Source of the DNA: Plazaster borealis
Taxonomy: Eukaryota > Echinodermata > Asteroidea > Forcipulatida > Labidiasteridae
Assembly: GCA_021014325.1 (NCBI GenBank)
Contig: CM037463.1
Span: 9,555,001-9,619,000, forward strand
DNA length: 64,000 nt
Reading direction: 5' to 3'
Shown here: piece by piece, positions 52,901 to 57,983 of the stretch
Numbering within the stretch: the stretch's first letter is position 1
Layout of the letters: the number at the start of each line of letters is the position of its first letter
Position numbers and translations under genes: made by a program
Notes under the pieces: generated by a model
Databases searched by the model: none
What the model was told of the DNA's origin: nothing
Seen by the model: only the letters and a program-made list of their open reading frames with translations

Positions 52901-55900
52901 CTATGGCATGATATACCATGGCTATTGCACTGTGTACATCGGTCGGCATTCTAGCAGTCAGGAACAATTACAATCCCAAAGGATAAAAATATTCACTTTG
53001 CATAATTCAAACAGGTTTTAAATATTAACATTAAACCTTATCTTTTAACATTGGCCACTTTAAGTCTACTGCATTCACTCTAAAATTTTAATTTATTTAT
53101 TTGTTTTTAATGCAAGTTCGCCACAAACAAGGCTAAGAGCCACTCTTGGTAAAGGGCTACAAGAATAAAACATTTAAGACTGAAGGTAGGAATTGATATT
53201 CCTCTTAAAACAGTCTAGATTGTAGGATGGAGGGAAACAGGCACCAGGCAAGGAGTTCTAAGGAGATGCAGTACGTAGAATAAAGCTGTTGGAGTGGCTC
53301 TTTGTTCAACATCTCAGCAAAGTTGGGGTATATGGGTAAGAATACCATAGGCGACTTTAGTCAATGAAAATCCCACACACAAACACACACACAACCTTAC
53401 TAATCCAGTTTGTGGGGTCCTGCTATCGTTGTTCGTATGTGTTGTGTAATGCACGTAAAAGAACCCAGTGCACTTATCGTAAAGAGAAGGGTTTCCCCCC
53501 GGTGTTCCTGGTTTGATTGGCTGCATATTGCGCCACATCACCTTGTAAACCATTACATGGTGCTATGTAAAGGACTTGGTCTCATACTTCAAAACGTAGC
53601 TCCACAATACCTTGCACGAAAATAATGAACGTTAAAAGCGCCTTGAGCGTCACTGAGTGACGGATATGTGCGCTATATGAGAAGCCACTATTATTATTAT
53701 TTTATTATTATTTGTAAATATAGGTCAATGACAACACATATATAGGCCAACAAATAGAGCATGCTTTTAGTACACTTAGAATAAATATTTGATGTTCGCT
53801 TTTGATGGGTGTGATCAGTGGTAATGCAACACCCCCAAAGTCTTCCCTAAATGTTACACAGCACTGAGGGCGCTATTACACCATGATTGAACCAGATGAA
53901 GTCTGAATGTCTATTTATAAAGAGGAAGGGAAATGTCAAAATTCAATTTTGTGAATTTTGTGACGGTGCGATGCAAAGGAATAGGTCTCATACTTCAACA
54001 CGTAACTCCACTTACCTTGTAGGAAAAAATACTGAGCGCTTTGAGACACCCATCGGGAGTATAAAGCGCTATATAAGAACTGTGTATTATTATTTTATTA
54101 TTTCTATTATTCCCTTTTCTAAAGAATTCCCTTGTGGGATCCAGGTTGAACAAAGAATTGTTCCATTGTGTAAAAGACCCCTTAAGGGCACTCCGGTAAG
54201 CTCACAGCTCTGTGTTGCAGTCACTCTGTGGACATTCCTTTGTTCTGTACACTTAAGGAAAATCATATTCTTCAGCACGGTAAAAAAACACTGTGTGGAC
54301 ACGTGGAAGTCCACATAGTGTTTCAAGTCCCTACATTATGTGGACCTCTTTTGTTCCCAGGTCCACACTTCATATGTAGCATTAAAACACAAAAACACAA
54401 ACAAACAAACAAACAAAAAAACAAACCAAACAAACCACACAAAAGCCCCAACTCAACACAAAAGCCTTTTACTATGAAATTGTAGTTCAGTCCATGTTCA
54501 CCCTCCATAGCCAAGAATACAATGGTTGGAAAAGAGAAAGAACTGATCATATCAATGGTGGTAAAAAAAAAAAACATAGGGTTGATATCATGCAATCCTT
54601 TTTTTCCCCTTCATACAAGTTCACCCTAAACATGGCTAAAAGCCACTCTTGGTAAGGGGCTACAAGAAGAAAATATTTAAGATGAAAATAACTCCGGGGA
54701 GCTGAAGGTAGGAAGTGATATTCCTCTTAAAACATGCACCAGGCAAGGAGTTCCAATCCTCTAAAAATGGAGTGGGAACACCTAAGTGTATGTTTGTGTA
54801 CAAAAAAAAAACATTTGAGTTCACACATCACACTCAGAAATGAAATATTGAAAGCTTGGACATTTATTGACCGGTCTCATCAATTTTGGAATTTAATGTC
54901 TGAACTATTTGGTAACCAGGGAGTTTAAAAAAACATGGACTTTGACATTTTGATCAGAAGTTAACATGAATGACTGGAGAGTATACATTTTAAAAAACTA
55001 ACTTGAGCAATTAAAGTGGCTTTTGCAATAAAAAATCTCAATATTCAGACTTGCATATCAATTTGTTTATGGCCCAAACCGCTCCTATTTGTTTTAATCA
55101 ATGTTACTAAATTTTGTGCGTTGTGCGTTAGTAACAAAATGTAATTTGCACAAGCGCGCACACGCAGACTTACTGTGTGGAAAGGCATTGTGCACCAGAC
55201 ATTAAAGCATACATGAGCGAGGCACAGCTTGAATGCTCACGAGGTGTGTAAGCGGGATTATAATTGGCGATCATCTTCTTAGATCCTAAAAGTACGAGCC
55301 TTTACATGATCCAATCAGAACACTTTTAGATAACTACATGTAGGTAGACCAGAACTTCCCCTAACACCATTTGTTTAAAGAAGGTCACACAGTGGTGCAG
55401 TTTGTATTTATGGTGAGTTGATAAATTCTTCTAAAACAGCAATAAACATCCTAAAAAGTATGTTTTTTTTCTTTAATAAAAAAGATATATTTCATATCAG
55501 TGTGATGTATAATTATGTTGTCTTCCTTATTATCTTTTAAGAATTCAAAGCGTTGCTGGCCTTTTCAGTTGCGTACAAAACATGACACCGAGACGCCTTT
55601 TTTGATGGTAATTCCCATAGCGGAAAAAAATCAATGACTTTGTGGGCGCTTGAAAAGGAGCGCAAACAAATTGTTATGTTTGAAATATTAACTGTTCTGT
55701 TTAACCCCACCGCCATGAAGTGTCGTGCACTTTTGCTCCAAGCAACTTCTGAGCCCAAAGCCCTCAACTAGGAACTTACAAACCAAGTTAATTAATCACC
55801 TATTTGATATTCCTCTTTCTGAAAAAAGAAATAATAATAATCCATGCGACTTCGGACATGCCAAGTGTAATAAAATTCAATTAATTTTTTTGGAGGGCAT

Positions 55901-57768
55901 CGTTCATTCTGTCGCAGTAAGTAGTTGATAAATCATCTCATATGGTGAGGAATAACGAGGGGAACCTACTTCACTGGGCAGGTGGAACGTGGCGCTTAGA
56001 GCAAGAGAAAGGTTGCAAAAAAAGAGTCAGAAATTATAGTTCACCATGCCCTTTGGGAAGGATCTACAAATTATTGCCGCAGGGCAAACAAACAGACTAA
56101 AGTACAGGCCTGGTCTGGGACAACATCATCGTTATGTTGGAGCTCAAATTACTTTTGCTTCGTGAAAGACAATATGTTCAGCAAATTAGAGGTACACCAG
56201 CCAAAATGCCATGTCATTTGCATCTCTGCAACTGGCACTCTGCTAATCTCAAATCTTTTCTGCTTTAAAATGGAATGAAATTAAGCCCATAATTCACCAA
56301 CATGTGGGCAGATATTCAAAGCACCAAAACATAGTTGTTTTTGTTTTTTTCAAAACTTCAAATAAAACAAGAAAACTATCTTTTTAAAGGCACTGGACAC
56401 GTTTGGTAATTACTCAAAATATATCTTAGCATAAAAATTACTTAGTAACGGGCAACGGAGAGCTGTTGATATTATAAAACATTGTAAGAAACGACTCCCT
56501 CCGAAGTAACGTAGTTTTTGAGAAAGAGGCAATTTCTCACTGAAATATTTGAATCTGAAAAAAACTTCAGGCCTGAAGCCTTTTTCAGGCATCTGAAGGC
56601 ACACAAATTTGTACAACAACGGTGTTTTTCTTTCATTATTTTCTTGCAACTTAAATAACCAATTGAGCCCAAATTTTCACAGGTTTGTTATTTTATGCAT
56701 ATGCTGGGATAAACCAAGTGAGAATACTGGTCTTGGACAATTACCAAATGTGTCCAGTGCCTTTAACACTAACCATGCTAAATGCAACAATATGCACCAA
56801 ATGGTAGTAGTTGTTGTAATCTGTTGCATTTTGCAGTCCAGTGACTTCATATTGGTGTTGCATTTTGTTGTACATGTACCGTATTTGGCAGAGTTCATGG
56901 TCCCACATACTAGCCAAGTCACAACTACACTTATGTGCATACTGTTGCATTTAGCAGGGCAAACACCCTTGCTCAGTCCTAACACAAACAACATACCTGC
57001 ACAATGCAACAAAATCCCTTGTTGCATTTTTTGTTGCATTTGGCATGTTTCTCATTTCAACTGTGTTGCATGCTGTTGTATTTGACAGGGTATGTGGAGG
57101 GACCCTGATGGGGGTTAGGGTTAATAGGAGATAAGTCATTTTTGGTGCTTATTTTACCCTAACAAGAATGTGTGATAAGAAAAAGAATACTCAGTGCTGG
57201 AAACCCCCCCCCCCCCCCAAAAAAAAAACCCCTCCGGAAAGCACTGATCAGTAGGCCTATACAATTATTATCACACATTTGTAAGAGGGTAAAACCAAAC
57301 TAAAATGCTGTGAGATATTAAACTAGCTCCCCCCCCCCCCCCGTACTGCTACACTTTGGAACTCCCTACCTGTATCTTGTTTTTCCACCATCTTGCAATC
57401 TATCACAGTTTAAGAGGAATGTCAACAAATACCTCCCCACTCTTTAAATTGTTTTGTTTTGTATCTTGTAGCCTTCACCTTCAGAGTTGCCCTTTGACCT
57501 TGTGTTGGGCGTCTTTACATTACAAACATTTGTAAAAATATAGCAAACCTATCTTTTCTCAAAACAAGCTTTAGACACTTTGTTTATCATCCAGAAACAA
57601 AACTTAATCAAGATTTTAGACGGAAAATGTAAATCTTACCCGATCTTCGGCAAAATCTGACCAATTGACTCCAGAATTCATGTTGATATGTCCCGGTGCA
57701 GCCATGCGATCATAGCGTGACCCCGTCGTCTGTGACGGACGCTGCTGTTTGGAACGCATGCTCATCAT
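20726..57768 (-). CDS. EF-hand and EML-type (HELP/WD-repeat) protein, complete, 25 exons, 1473 residues
   Basis: This is probably a calcium-responsive microtubule-associated protein. The model joins 25 GT-AG exons whose phases agree throughout; total coding length 4422 nt, stop included. Residues 1-75 are basic and look unstructured. Residues about 100-290 hold four EF-hand-like units; the last loop (270-281, DDEKNGFISWTE) is canonical, the others lack ligand positions. Residues 290-600 are low-complexity, first Lys/Pro, then Ser/Asp/Glu-rich. Residues 600-725 are strongly basic, as in the microtubule-binding stretch of EMLs. From about 860 to the end is the EML tandem propeller: ELDWIYGYRG (HELP core), VYFIGKVAILYN, MATGQTAG, IHVWSAETLETLY, VDDSDEHTMSIW, VAFHPTNPNQLVSVGK, CLTFHPNGALLTGDSNG, GGVRTIQTYKDKMYIGTT, CIATHPTKKNHFFTAAYD and LSAGGSDCSTIQW. 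No coiled coil like that of EML1-4 is evident. Alternative: a ciliary EF-hand/WD protein (WDR49/EFCAB8-like), but the HELP sequence favours EML. I know of no vertebrate symbol for this architecture. Confidence 0.9.
20993..21425 (+). mobile_element. Two SINE-1 copies in tandem, the first truncated
   Basis: Both carry the head (CCGAGC.GT and GTGGGTTCGAATCC). The second runs to GGCATCCTTGGTTTCGTTACC, a tail also seen at 42672 on the minus strand. Located in the last intron of the EML gene. Confidence 0.7.
21921..22051 (-). CDS. EF-hand/EML gene, coding exon 24 (residues 1388-1431)
   Basis: Reads GVWGTSEESAFVNSIDWNED, then QCLLISGSDDGVMSLFKYPC. A typical WD blade with SGSDDG. Donor GTATGT after CLNQE. 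Confidence 0.94.
22318..22445 (-). mobile_element. SINE-2 fragment
   Basis: Shares TTGGTTTTACCCATACACCACT and the GGATTTGAACCCACAACC box with other copies; cut before the full head. Confidence 0.5.
22598..22693 (-). CDS. EF-hand/EML gene, coding exon 23 (residues 1356-1388)
   Basis: The first two bases complete a Trp codon (YFC-W-DVGSCKLLEYSS). The rest reads DYRNASWISQHCLSGYTRA. Phase is confirmed from both neighbours. Donor GTGAGT. Confidence 0.9.
22826..23276. repeat. Tandem repeat of about 30/60 bp in intron 22
   Basis: Units like GAACATTAGCTGACTAACCA followed by TAGTAAACAA or TAGTAAAAAGA alternate about fifteen times, giving a higher-order pattern. Confidence 0.9.
23436..23630 (-). CDS. 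EF-hand/EML gene, coding exon 22 (residues 1291-1356)
   Basis: Reads GEIFAAGCDDIIFILKIVES, then GHVTAVTAFDWTTDDGNGK and VSHEYFC. GH...V..FDW is the EML inter-blade pattern. Donor GTAAGT. Confidence 0.93.
23818..24462. mobile_element. Family G element, apparently full length
   Basis: Starts ACCACTTCACGTCG and ends near GACGTGAAGT, an inverted pair. It shares about 300 bp with 31038-31532 (GCTGCCACCATTGTT, TATATTCGGCTCAATGGGAG). Confidence 0.65.
24602..24696 (-). CDS. EF-hand/EML gene, coding exon 21 (residues 1259-1291)
   Basis: Reads LVVLTVGEEEVQETNRIKLG, then INFIKFAPG. The acceptor TCTGTTTACAG is strong. It joins exon 22 to give IKFAPGGEIFAAGCDD, the usual I.FSPDG..LA.G..D pattern of a WD blade. 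Confidence 0.93.
24810..25001. mobile_element. Inverted-repeat element, arms about 57 bp
   Basis: AAGAAGTAACTATAACTAGT and CCATGTGTAAATCTCTTTT on the left are matched in reverse complement on the right. Confidence 0.7.
25126..25241. mobile_element. Small family C-like palindrome (subfamily D)
   Basis: TGCTTACTGCGGAATTCTG and CAGAATTCCGCGGTAAGCA face each other inside AATTTCA-type ends. Similar to 61302-61412 and to the partial copy at 1-28. Confidence 0.7.
25837..26070. mobile_element. Family F element
   Basis: TTAAACCCTTTCAGGCACC end, GTCCTCTTTCCCATTCTCAA and GTGTGGCCGTGCG inside, and a terminal palindrome ACCGGTCGAGCGACCGGT. Confidence 0.65.
26187..26392 (-). CDS. EF-hand/EML gene, coding exon 20 (residues 1191-1259)
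   Basis: Reads GHYDEVHCIATHPTKKNHFF, then TAAYDGIVCLYD and GEIIILGAKDG. EMLs have GHTDELWGLATHP and the D..LCLWD strand here. Ends with two bases of a His codon. Confidence 0.95.
26664..26822 (-). CDS. EF-hand/EML gene, coding exon 19 (residues 1138-1190)
   Basis: Reads LPHVEGGVRTIQTYKDKMYI, then GTTLNCILSANI. GGVRTI..KD.LYVGTTRN is an EML signature at the junction of the two propellers. Donor GTGAGT. Confidence 0.94.
27044..27160 (-). CDS. EF-hand/EML gene, coding exon 18 (residues 1099-1137)
   Basis: Reads GPVFWMMYNKNTLISGGRDG, then IIQTYSLSSKG, a WD blade strand pair with the SGGRDG turn. Acceptor AATTGCAG, donor GTTTGT. Confidence 0.93.
27217..27303. repeat. Family H fragment
   Basis: Matches the 6180-6280 part of family H (TTTCATAGACAAATATAGTC and GCGAGACTTGCACGCTCT). 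Confidence 0.5.
27316..27610 (+). mobile_element. SINE-1 copy
   Basis: GTCGTGGCCGAGCGGTCTAG and GTGGGTTCGAATCCTGG, then CTTGAGCAAGGCACTTAA. The 3' part differs from other copies. Confidence 0.7.
27765..27905 (-). CDS. EF-hand/EML gene, coding exon 17 (residues 1052-1098)
   Basis: Reads KAKYVICLTFHPNGALLTGD, then NGTIYLWHKDGN and ITHAHN, a clear WD blade (EML: KFVLCVTFSENGDTITGDSSG). Phase 0 at both ends. Confidence 0.94.
27977..28361. mobile_element. Family A element
   Basis: Ends AAAGGTATCGTACACTTTTG and CAAACGTTTTCAGTGCCTTTAA; the left TTAA is mutated to TTCA. Lies 72 bp upstream of exon 17. Confidence 0.8.
29060..29240. repeat. Family J interspersed repeat
   Basis: Matches 44340-44465 (TTTTCACTGTTTT, CATTTCAAGC, TTTCCCACCATGACCA). 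Confidence 0.5.
29254..29627. mobile_element. Family A element beside a splice donor
   Basis: TTAAAGGTATCGTACACTTTTGG in pieces to GTGTTCAGTGCCTTTAA. Its right TTAA ends 16 bp from the exon 16 donor. Confidence 0.85.
29644..29787 (-). CDS. EF-hand/EML gene, coding exon 16 (residues 1004-1051)
   Basis: Reads LLTEVVCQVAFHPTNPNQLV, then SVGKEHLCFWQL. The acceptor TCGTAG is chosen because it restores the EML spacing from LAD to FHPT; a later AG would shorten it by four residues. Donor GTCAGT. A family A element starts 16 bp after the donor. Confidence 0.9.
30026..30228. mobile_element. MITE with perfect 36-bp terminal inverted repeats
   Basis: AATAGGGAGCTTTCGTTTTG at 30026 and CAAAACGAAAGCTCCCTATT at 30228 are exact reverse complements, extending inward through GACGACGGATGGTTCT. 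Perfect arms suggest recent activity. Confidence 0.85.
30235..30490 (+). pseudogene. LINE 3' end fragment with (TTA)n tail
   Basis: Reads RAFSNASPALWNSLPDRCRR and LESFKKLLKTHLF, the conserved end of a CR1/L2-type reverse-transcriptase protein, then CGCTCTATAAATGCC and a TTA run. Only the last 40 or so residues remain. Confidence 0.75.
30635..30745 (+). pseudogene. LINE 3' end fragment, diverged
   Basis: Reads SAAPSLWTNLPDHVN, then FKTSNKTHL, the same motif as at 30240, from a different copy. Confidence 0.45.
31038..31532. mobile_element. Family G element, truncated at the left
   Basis: Shares GCTGCCACCATTGTT and AGGGTTTCATTGTGGCAA with 23818-24462, ends CGTCGTGAAGTGGTTT. The end is about 23 bp from the exon 15 donor. 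Confidence 0.65.
31556..31642 (-). CDS. EF-hand/EML gene, coding exon 15 (residues 975-1003)
   Basis: Reads DYLVAVDDSDEHTMSIWHSS and ends GERLADSV; EMLs have LCAVDDSNDHVLSVWDW at this place. Donor GTGAGT. An inverted-repeat element (family G) starts about 23 bp into the following intron. Confidence 0.94.
32294..32535. mobile_element. Family F element
   Basis: Starts TTAATTCTTTCTTGCACC and ends GGCGCGTGAAAGAGTT, with AGAGTCCTCTTTCACATTCT inside. Confidence 0.65.
32616..32720 (-). CDS. EF-hand/EML gene, coding exon 14 (residues 940-974)
   Basis: Thirty-five codons, phase 0 at both ends: IHVWSAETLETLY, then GYFEKAVLCLNFSK. This is the EML blade with IRVWDS..TLNTL and FDRAV.CIAFSK. Acceptor TTTCTAG, donor GTGAGA. 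Confidence 0.94.
32812..33172. repeat. Family K repeat
   Basis: GGGCTCGAATTTGACACTGG, CCAGTGGTTTTAGCC, ACAAGTCCGGCAGTCTTGT. Copies at 49615, 39041 and 34125. Confidence 0.6.
33190..33520. repeat. Low-complexity TCAA-rich tract
   Basis: Irregular ATCAATCAA repeats; a smaller patch lies at 27930-27970. Confidence 0.7.
34125..34745. mobile_element. Family K repeat with a family B element inside
   Basis: Outer parts match family K (GGTTCAAATTTGGGG on the left, CCAGAGGCTAAAATCACTTG on the right). The inner 34181-34500 matches family B in reverse (GGTGGTAGCGTTTTTGAGAT). Confidence 0.5.
34874..34946 (-). CDS. EF-hand/EML gene, coding exon 13 (residues 915-939)
   Basis: Reads LAVHSSNVIMATGQTAG, compared with LAVHPDKVRIATGQVAG in EMLs. 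A second AG 18 bp inside (CACAG) was rejected as acceptor because the EML match starts before it. Confidence 0.92.
35036..35120. mobile_element. Family M fragment
   Basis: GATTTCACAGAGCACTAAGATTC, then ATTGTGACGTCACAATTT; an interrupted copy is at 60204-60735. Confidence 0.45.
35848..36218. mobile_element. Family A element
   Basis: TTAA then AGGCACTGTACACGTTTGGT; ends AAACGTGTCCAGTGCCT then TTAA. Confidence 0.85.
36386..36535 (-). CDS. EF-hand/EML gene, coding exon 12 (residues 865-915), HELP core
   Basis: Reads YGYRGNDCRCNLW, then VYFIGKVAILYN and QRHYTQHTAEIK. Vertebrate EMLs have YGYRGRDCRNNLY, VYFIASVVVLYN and QRHYAGHNDDVK at the same spacing. This is the strongest single homology in the gene. 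Confidence 0.95.
37469..37697 (-). CDS. EF-hand/EML gene, coding exon 11 (residues 789-865), start of HELP motif
   Basis: Acidic/Pro segment followed by SFVIRGQEVSYYKPDAYVGK and NQTLELDW, matching the approach to the EML HELP motif. The acceptor is a tandem CAGCAG; the second AG would drop one Ala. Donor GTGAGT. Confidence 0.88.
38829..38927 (-). CDS. EF-hand/EML gene, coding exon 10 (residues 756-789)
   Basis: Linker exon with Ser/Pro repeats (KVQSSPSPSLN) then acidic LFVDDGEDSLSQHLL. Acceptor CCTGACAG, donor GTTAGT. It could be alternatively spliced, since it adds 33 residues in phase. Confidence 0.75.
   Translation of the reverse strand: MLSCQKFSPVQVQASTLTCLLTMGKTHCHSTY
39041..39124. repeat. 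Family K fragment beside exon 9
   Basis: AAGACCGTCGGACTTGTCCAG and CTGCGGTCCGGTGCAAAATT, 32 bp into the intron after exon 9. Confidence 0.5.
39156..39257 (-). CDS. EF-hand/EML gene, coding exon 9 (residues 722-756)
   Basis: Short linker exon, VASPPANECSDSNLQEPDV onward, Ser/Asp-rich, with acceptor CTTTTTGCAG and donor GTGTGT. Placement rests on splice sites and phase continuity. Confidence 0.75.
40492..40739. mobile_element. Family F element beside exon 8
   Basis: Inverted relative to the 25837 copy. TTAACTCTTTCACGCGCCG to GTGCATGAAAGGGTTAA; palindrome CAGTCGCTAGCGACTG. It ends 20 bp from the exon 8 donor. Confidence 0.7.
40760..40867 (-). CDS. EF-hand/EML gene, coding exon 8 (residues 686-722), basic
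   Basis: Thirty-five whole codons, PSARKSTEIKTNKMKSSTPY onward, with about a third Lys or Arg. By analogy with EML1-4 this basic stretch may bind the acidic tubulin surface. Acceptor CCTTGTAG, donor GTGATT. Confidence 0.82.
40923..41067. mobile_element. Family F element, truncated, beside exon 7
   Basis: Shares AGAGGGCTCTTGAGGGTGCT and ends GGTGCATGAAAGGGTTAA, 27 bp from the exon 7 donor. Confidence 0.65.
41094..41882 (-). CDS. EF-hand/EML gene, coding exon 7 (residues 423-686), acidic then basic linker
   Basis: This is the longest exon, 262 whole codons. It begins TLSIKSLPAQRKGK, runs through a Ser/Asp/Glu-rich stretch (DSPKSSKDDVDAVSV) and ends basic and Pro-rich (GKNPRRPVPSPLAKRDKEKK). 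A pure T tract of about 18 on the coding strand precedes the acceptor. No folded domain recognised. Confidence 0.87.
42154..42587 (-). CDS. EF-hand/EML gene, coding exon 6 (residues 278-423)
   Basis: The first codons, WTEFIMLLEKG, finish the canonical EF-hand and its exiting helix. The remaining 130 residues are Lys/Pro/Ser-rich and look disordered (for example PTKKPPPAAYKPQLSQKKP). Donor GTTTGT. Confidence 0.85.
42672..42912 (-). mobile_element. SINE-1 copy
   Basis: Minus-strand head (GTGGCATGTCGTGGCCAAGC, GTGGGTTCGAGTCCC) and the GGCATCCTTGGTTTCGTATC tail. Confidence 0.65.
43118..43296. mobile_element. Family C element
   Basis: Starts GGGCCCAATTTCATGTAAGC and ends CTAAACAGCTTTATGA, body with CCAGCCAAAATACCATACAG. 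The following family A element is 12 bp away. Confidence 0.7.
43308..43681. mobile_element. Family A element
   Basis: TTAA then AGGCACTGAACACGTTTGGA; ends AAACGTGTACGATACCC then TTAA. It lies in the same orientation as the 18794 copy. Confidence 0.85.
43977..44074 (-). CDS. EF-hand/EML gene, coding exon 5 (residues 246-278), canonical EF loop
   Basis: The exon reads FRRICLDQHIPLGAALMR, then KRCDDEKNGFI. With exon 6 it forms a full EF-hand loop with Asp 1, Glu 3, Asn 5, Gly 6, Ile 8 and Glu 12. The loop is split across the junction after the AG of a Ser codon. This is the one unit here expected to bind calcium. Confidence 0.87.
44340..44465. repeat. Family J repeat
   Basis: Matches 29085-29230 (TTTTTACTGTTTT, CATTTCAAGCGAAA, TTTTCCACCATGACCA). 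Confidence 0.5.
44598..44693. mobile_element. Small hairpin element
   Basis: CATAGCAGAATATAATC and ATCTGGACTGTTCCATT face AATGGAACAGTCCAGATTAT and ATTCTGCTAT. Confidence 0.65.
45160..45242 (-). mobile_element. Family I end fragment
   Basis: AGCTATCGTCCAATGATCTG and GTGTGACGTCATATGCAATG, then GGTCTATA: the left end of the family in reverse. The other end is not seen. Confidence 0.55.
45309..45508 (-). CDS. EF-hand/EML gene, coding exon 4 (residues 179-245)
   Basis: Gln/Thr/Pro-rich start, then a helix (DTADIALVASISKALK) and a partial EF-hand loop beginning RDISGHGLLPRKL, which keeps Asp 1, Ser 3 and Gly 6 but has Leu at position 12. Acceptor TGTTTTTAG, donor GTATGT. Confidence 0.83.
45957..46366 (+). 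mobile_element. SINE-1, near full length, 8 bp from an exon
   Basis: Head GTCGTGGCCGAGCGGATAAG and GTTTGGGTTCTAGTCCCGG, body AAAAGAACCCAGTGCTCTTA and GGCAGCATATTACGTCACAG, tail GCGCTATATAAGAACCCAG and TTATTA. Its tail ends 8 bp from the end of exon 3, inside the intron. Confidence 0.75.
46375..46686 (-). CDS. EF-hand/EML gene, coding exon 3 (residues 75-179), EF-hand-like pair
   Basis: The exon encodes two degenerate EF-hand units. In the first, loop LSNTDNRVSTKE keeps hydrophobic position 8 and Glu 12 but lacks Asp at position 1. The second (RKFETERGVDYEGLWKYM) keeps only Gly 6. An internal GTGAGT at 46594-46589 looks like a donor but is read through in the model. Donor GTTAGT ends the exon. 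Confidence 0.85.
46907..46958. repeat. (AAAT)n microsatellite, about 13 units
   Basis: A pure run of ATAA units. Confidence 0.95.
47175..47315 (+). mobile_element. SINE tail of a different subfamily
   Basis: GGGAGCTGAGAAAGGTTAAA, AATGTAAAGCGCATTGATAT, then GCGCTATATAAGAAC. A related piece is at 21588-21670. Confidence 0.5.
47575..47940. repeat. Family H repeat, inverted copy
   Basis: Reverse complement of 5905-6285 with similar length; GGACGAGGATGCTTATTGTT is shared. Confidence 0.65.
48731..49126. mobile_element. Family B element
   Basis: TTAAAGGGGTTGTATACGTT to AAACGTATACGGACCCT; body with GTAGCGTTTTTGAGAT and CACGCAAGAAGAATAGTC. Confidence 0.75.
49615..50045. repeat. Family K repeat
   Basis: GAGCTTGAATTTTACAACGG, GGCCAGTGATTTTAG, GGACAAGTCCGGCAGTATTG. 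Confidence 0.6.
50371..50723. mobile_element. Family B element with internal deletion
   Basis: TTAAAGGGATTGTATTCGTT to AAATGTATACAGACCCTTTAA; the middle GTTATGTCCACG part is missing. Confidence 0.75.
50735..50838 (-). mobile_element. SINE-1 head fragment
   Basis: Minus strand: GTGTTGTGCCGAGCGTTCTAG-like head and GGGTTCAAATCTCAGTCCCGG in part. Confidence 0.5.
51064..51353. mobile_element. Family C element
   Basis: CCCAATTTCATAGAACTGCT to AGCTCTATGAAATGG, with TTGGCTGGTAACCTATTAGT inside. Confidence 0.65.
51357..51530. mobile_element. Family C element, adjacent copy
   Basis: CGCCCAATTTCATAAAGCTG to GGTTTTATGAAATTGGGG. Confidence 0.65.
51765..51845 (-). mobile_element. tRNA-like SINE head or tRNA pseudogene
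   Basis: Minus strand: GGGCTAGATAGCTCAGTTGG, TAGAGCGCCAGCACGTTAAT and GGTTCAAATTTCGC. A- and B-box sequences fit, but the anticodon and T stems pair poorly, so it is not called as a tRNA gene. Confidence 0.55.
51974..52362. mobile_element. Long hairpin MITE, 389 bp, arms of about 190 bp
   Basis: Starts TTAAAGGGACACGTTGCCTT and ends AAGGCAACATGTCCCTTTAA. The whole reads as an inverted repeat around GGAGTCAAGTTGACTCC, with few mismatches between arms. TTAA at both ends suggests TTAA-type insertion. Confidence 0.88.
52487..52580 (-). CDS. EF-hand/EML gene, coding exon 2 (residues 44-75)
   Basis: The acceptor TTATTTCAG and donor GTAAGA frame 31 codons plus one base, ERKGGNQLPAIGSSGLNHSL onward. 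No known domain. A 389-bp hairpin element lies 124 bp downstream in the next intron. Confidence 0.75.
53130..53270. repeat. Interspersed repeat pair, first copy
   Basis: GAGCCACTCTTGGTAAAGGG and GATATTCCTCTTAAAACA recur at 54620-54760. Type unknown. Confidence 0.5.
53412..53712 (+). mobile_element. SINE-1, 5' truncated
   Basis: GTGTTGTGTAATGCACGTAA, GGTTTGATTGGCTGCATATT, GCGCTATATGAGAAGCC and a TTA tail. Confidence 0.7.
53965..54110 (+). mobile_element. SINE-1 3' end
   Basis: GGAATAGGTCTCATACTTCA, CTGAGCGCTTTGAGACACCC, GCGCTATATAAGAACTG and TTA tail. Confidence 0.65.
54385..54425. repeat. (CAAA)n low-complexity tract
   Basis: Run of ACAAACAAACAAACAA. Confidence 0.8.
54620..54760. repeat. 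Interspersed repeat pair, second copy
   Basis: Matches 53130-53270, as given there. Confidence 0.5.
56140..56290. mobile_element. Family C remnant
   Basis: CACCAGCCAAAATGCCATGT and AATGGAATGAAATTAAGCCC; left end eroded. Confidence 0.45.
56384..56766. mobile_element. Family A element
   Basis: TTAA then AGGCACTGGACACGTTTGGT; ends AAATGTGTCCAGTGCCT then TTAA. The central palindrome is GCCTGAAGCC, not TTGCAAGAA, so this is a subfamily shared with 35848. Confidence 0.85.
57345..57450 (+). pseudogene. Possible LINE 3' end fragment
   Basis: Reads ATLWNSLP, then after about 15 residues FKRNVNKYLP in a neighbouring frame. Similar to invertebrate LINE protein ends, but short and shifted. Confidence 0.35.
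57640..57768 (-). CDS. EF-hand/EML gene, coding exon 1 (residues 1-43)
   Basis: Two in-frame ATGs (57768 and 57765) open a basic stretch, MMSMRSKQQRPSQTTGSR, ending NWSDFAEDR before donor GTAAGA. A likely acceptor CCATCCTCAG ends at 57793, so 24 nt of leader belong to the same exon. The start is chosen because the frame joins phase 0 to exon 2; support is frame and splice sites, not homology. Confidence 0.75.
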
Positions 57769-57983
57769 CTTGATGAGGTTTTAGAGACAAACCTGAGGAT
57801 GGATGGAGACAGGGAATCAAAGTTGAATCAAAGTATTACTAAATTGAAGAGAAAAAACCCCTACAATAATGGAGAACTCAATATTTATTGTATTGTAGCC
57901 TCTTCACACACAAAAAAAGCAACGTGTGATATCAATTAAAAACCAGTTAATCATCAATAATAAAAGCACATTGCACATCATAC

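Larger units (their letters stand above)
52581..57639. other. First coding intron of the EF-hand/EML gene
   Basis: About 5 kb. It holds two 5'-truncated SINE-1 copies, a repeated pair near 53130 and 54620, family C and A elements and poly-C tracts. Nothing supportable is seen in 54800-56100. Confidence 0.6.

Noticed and set aside
56609..57139. Plus- and minus-strand ORFs of 62-158 residues with CNN- and TTT-rich sequence
   Set aside because: They cross a family A end and a GTTGCATTT-rich low-complexity stretch.
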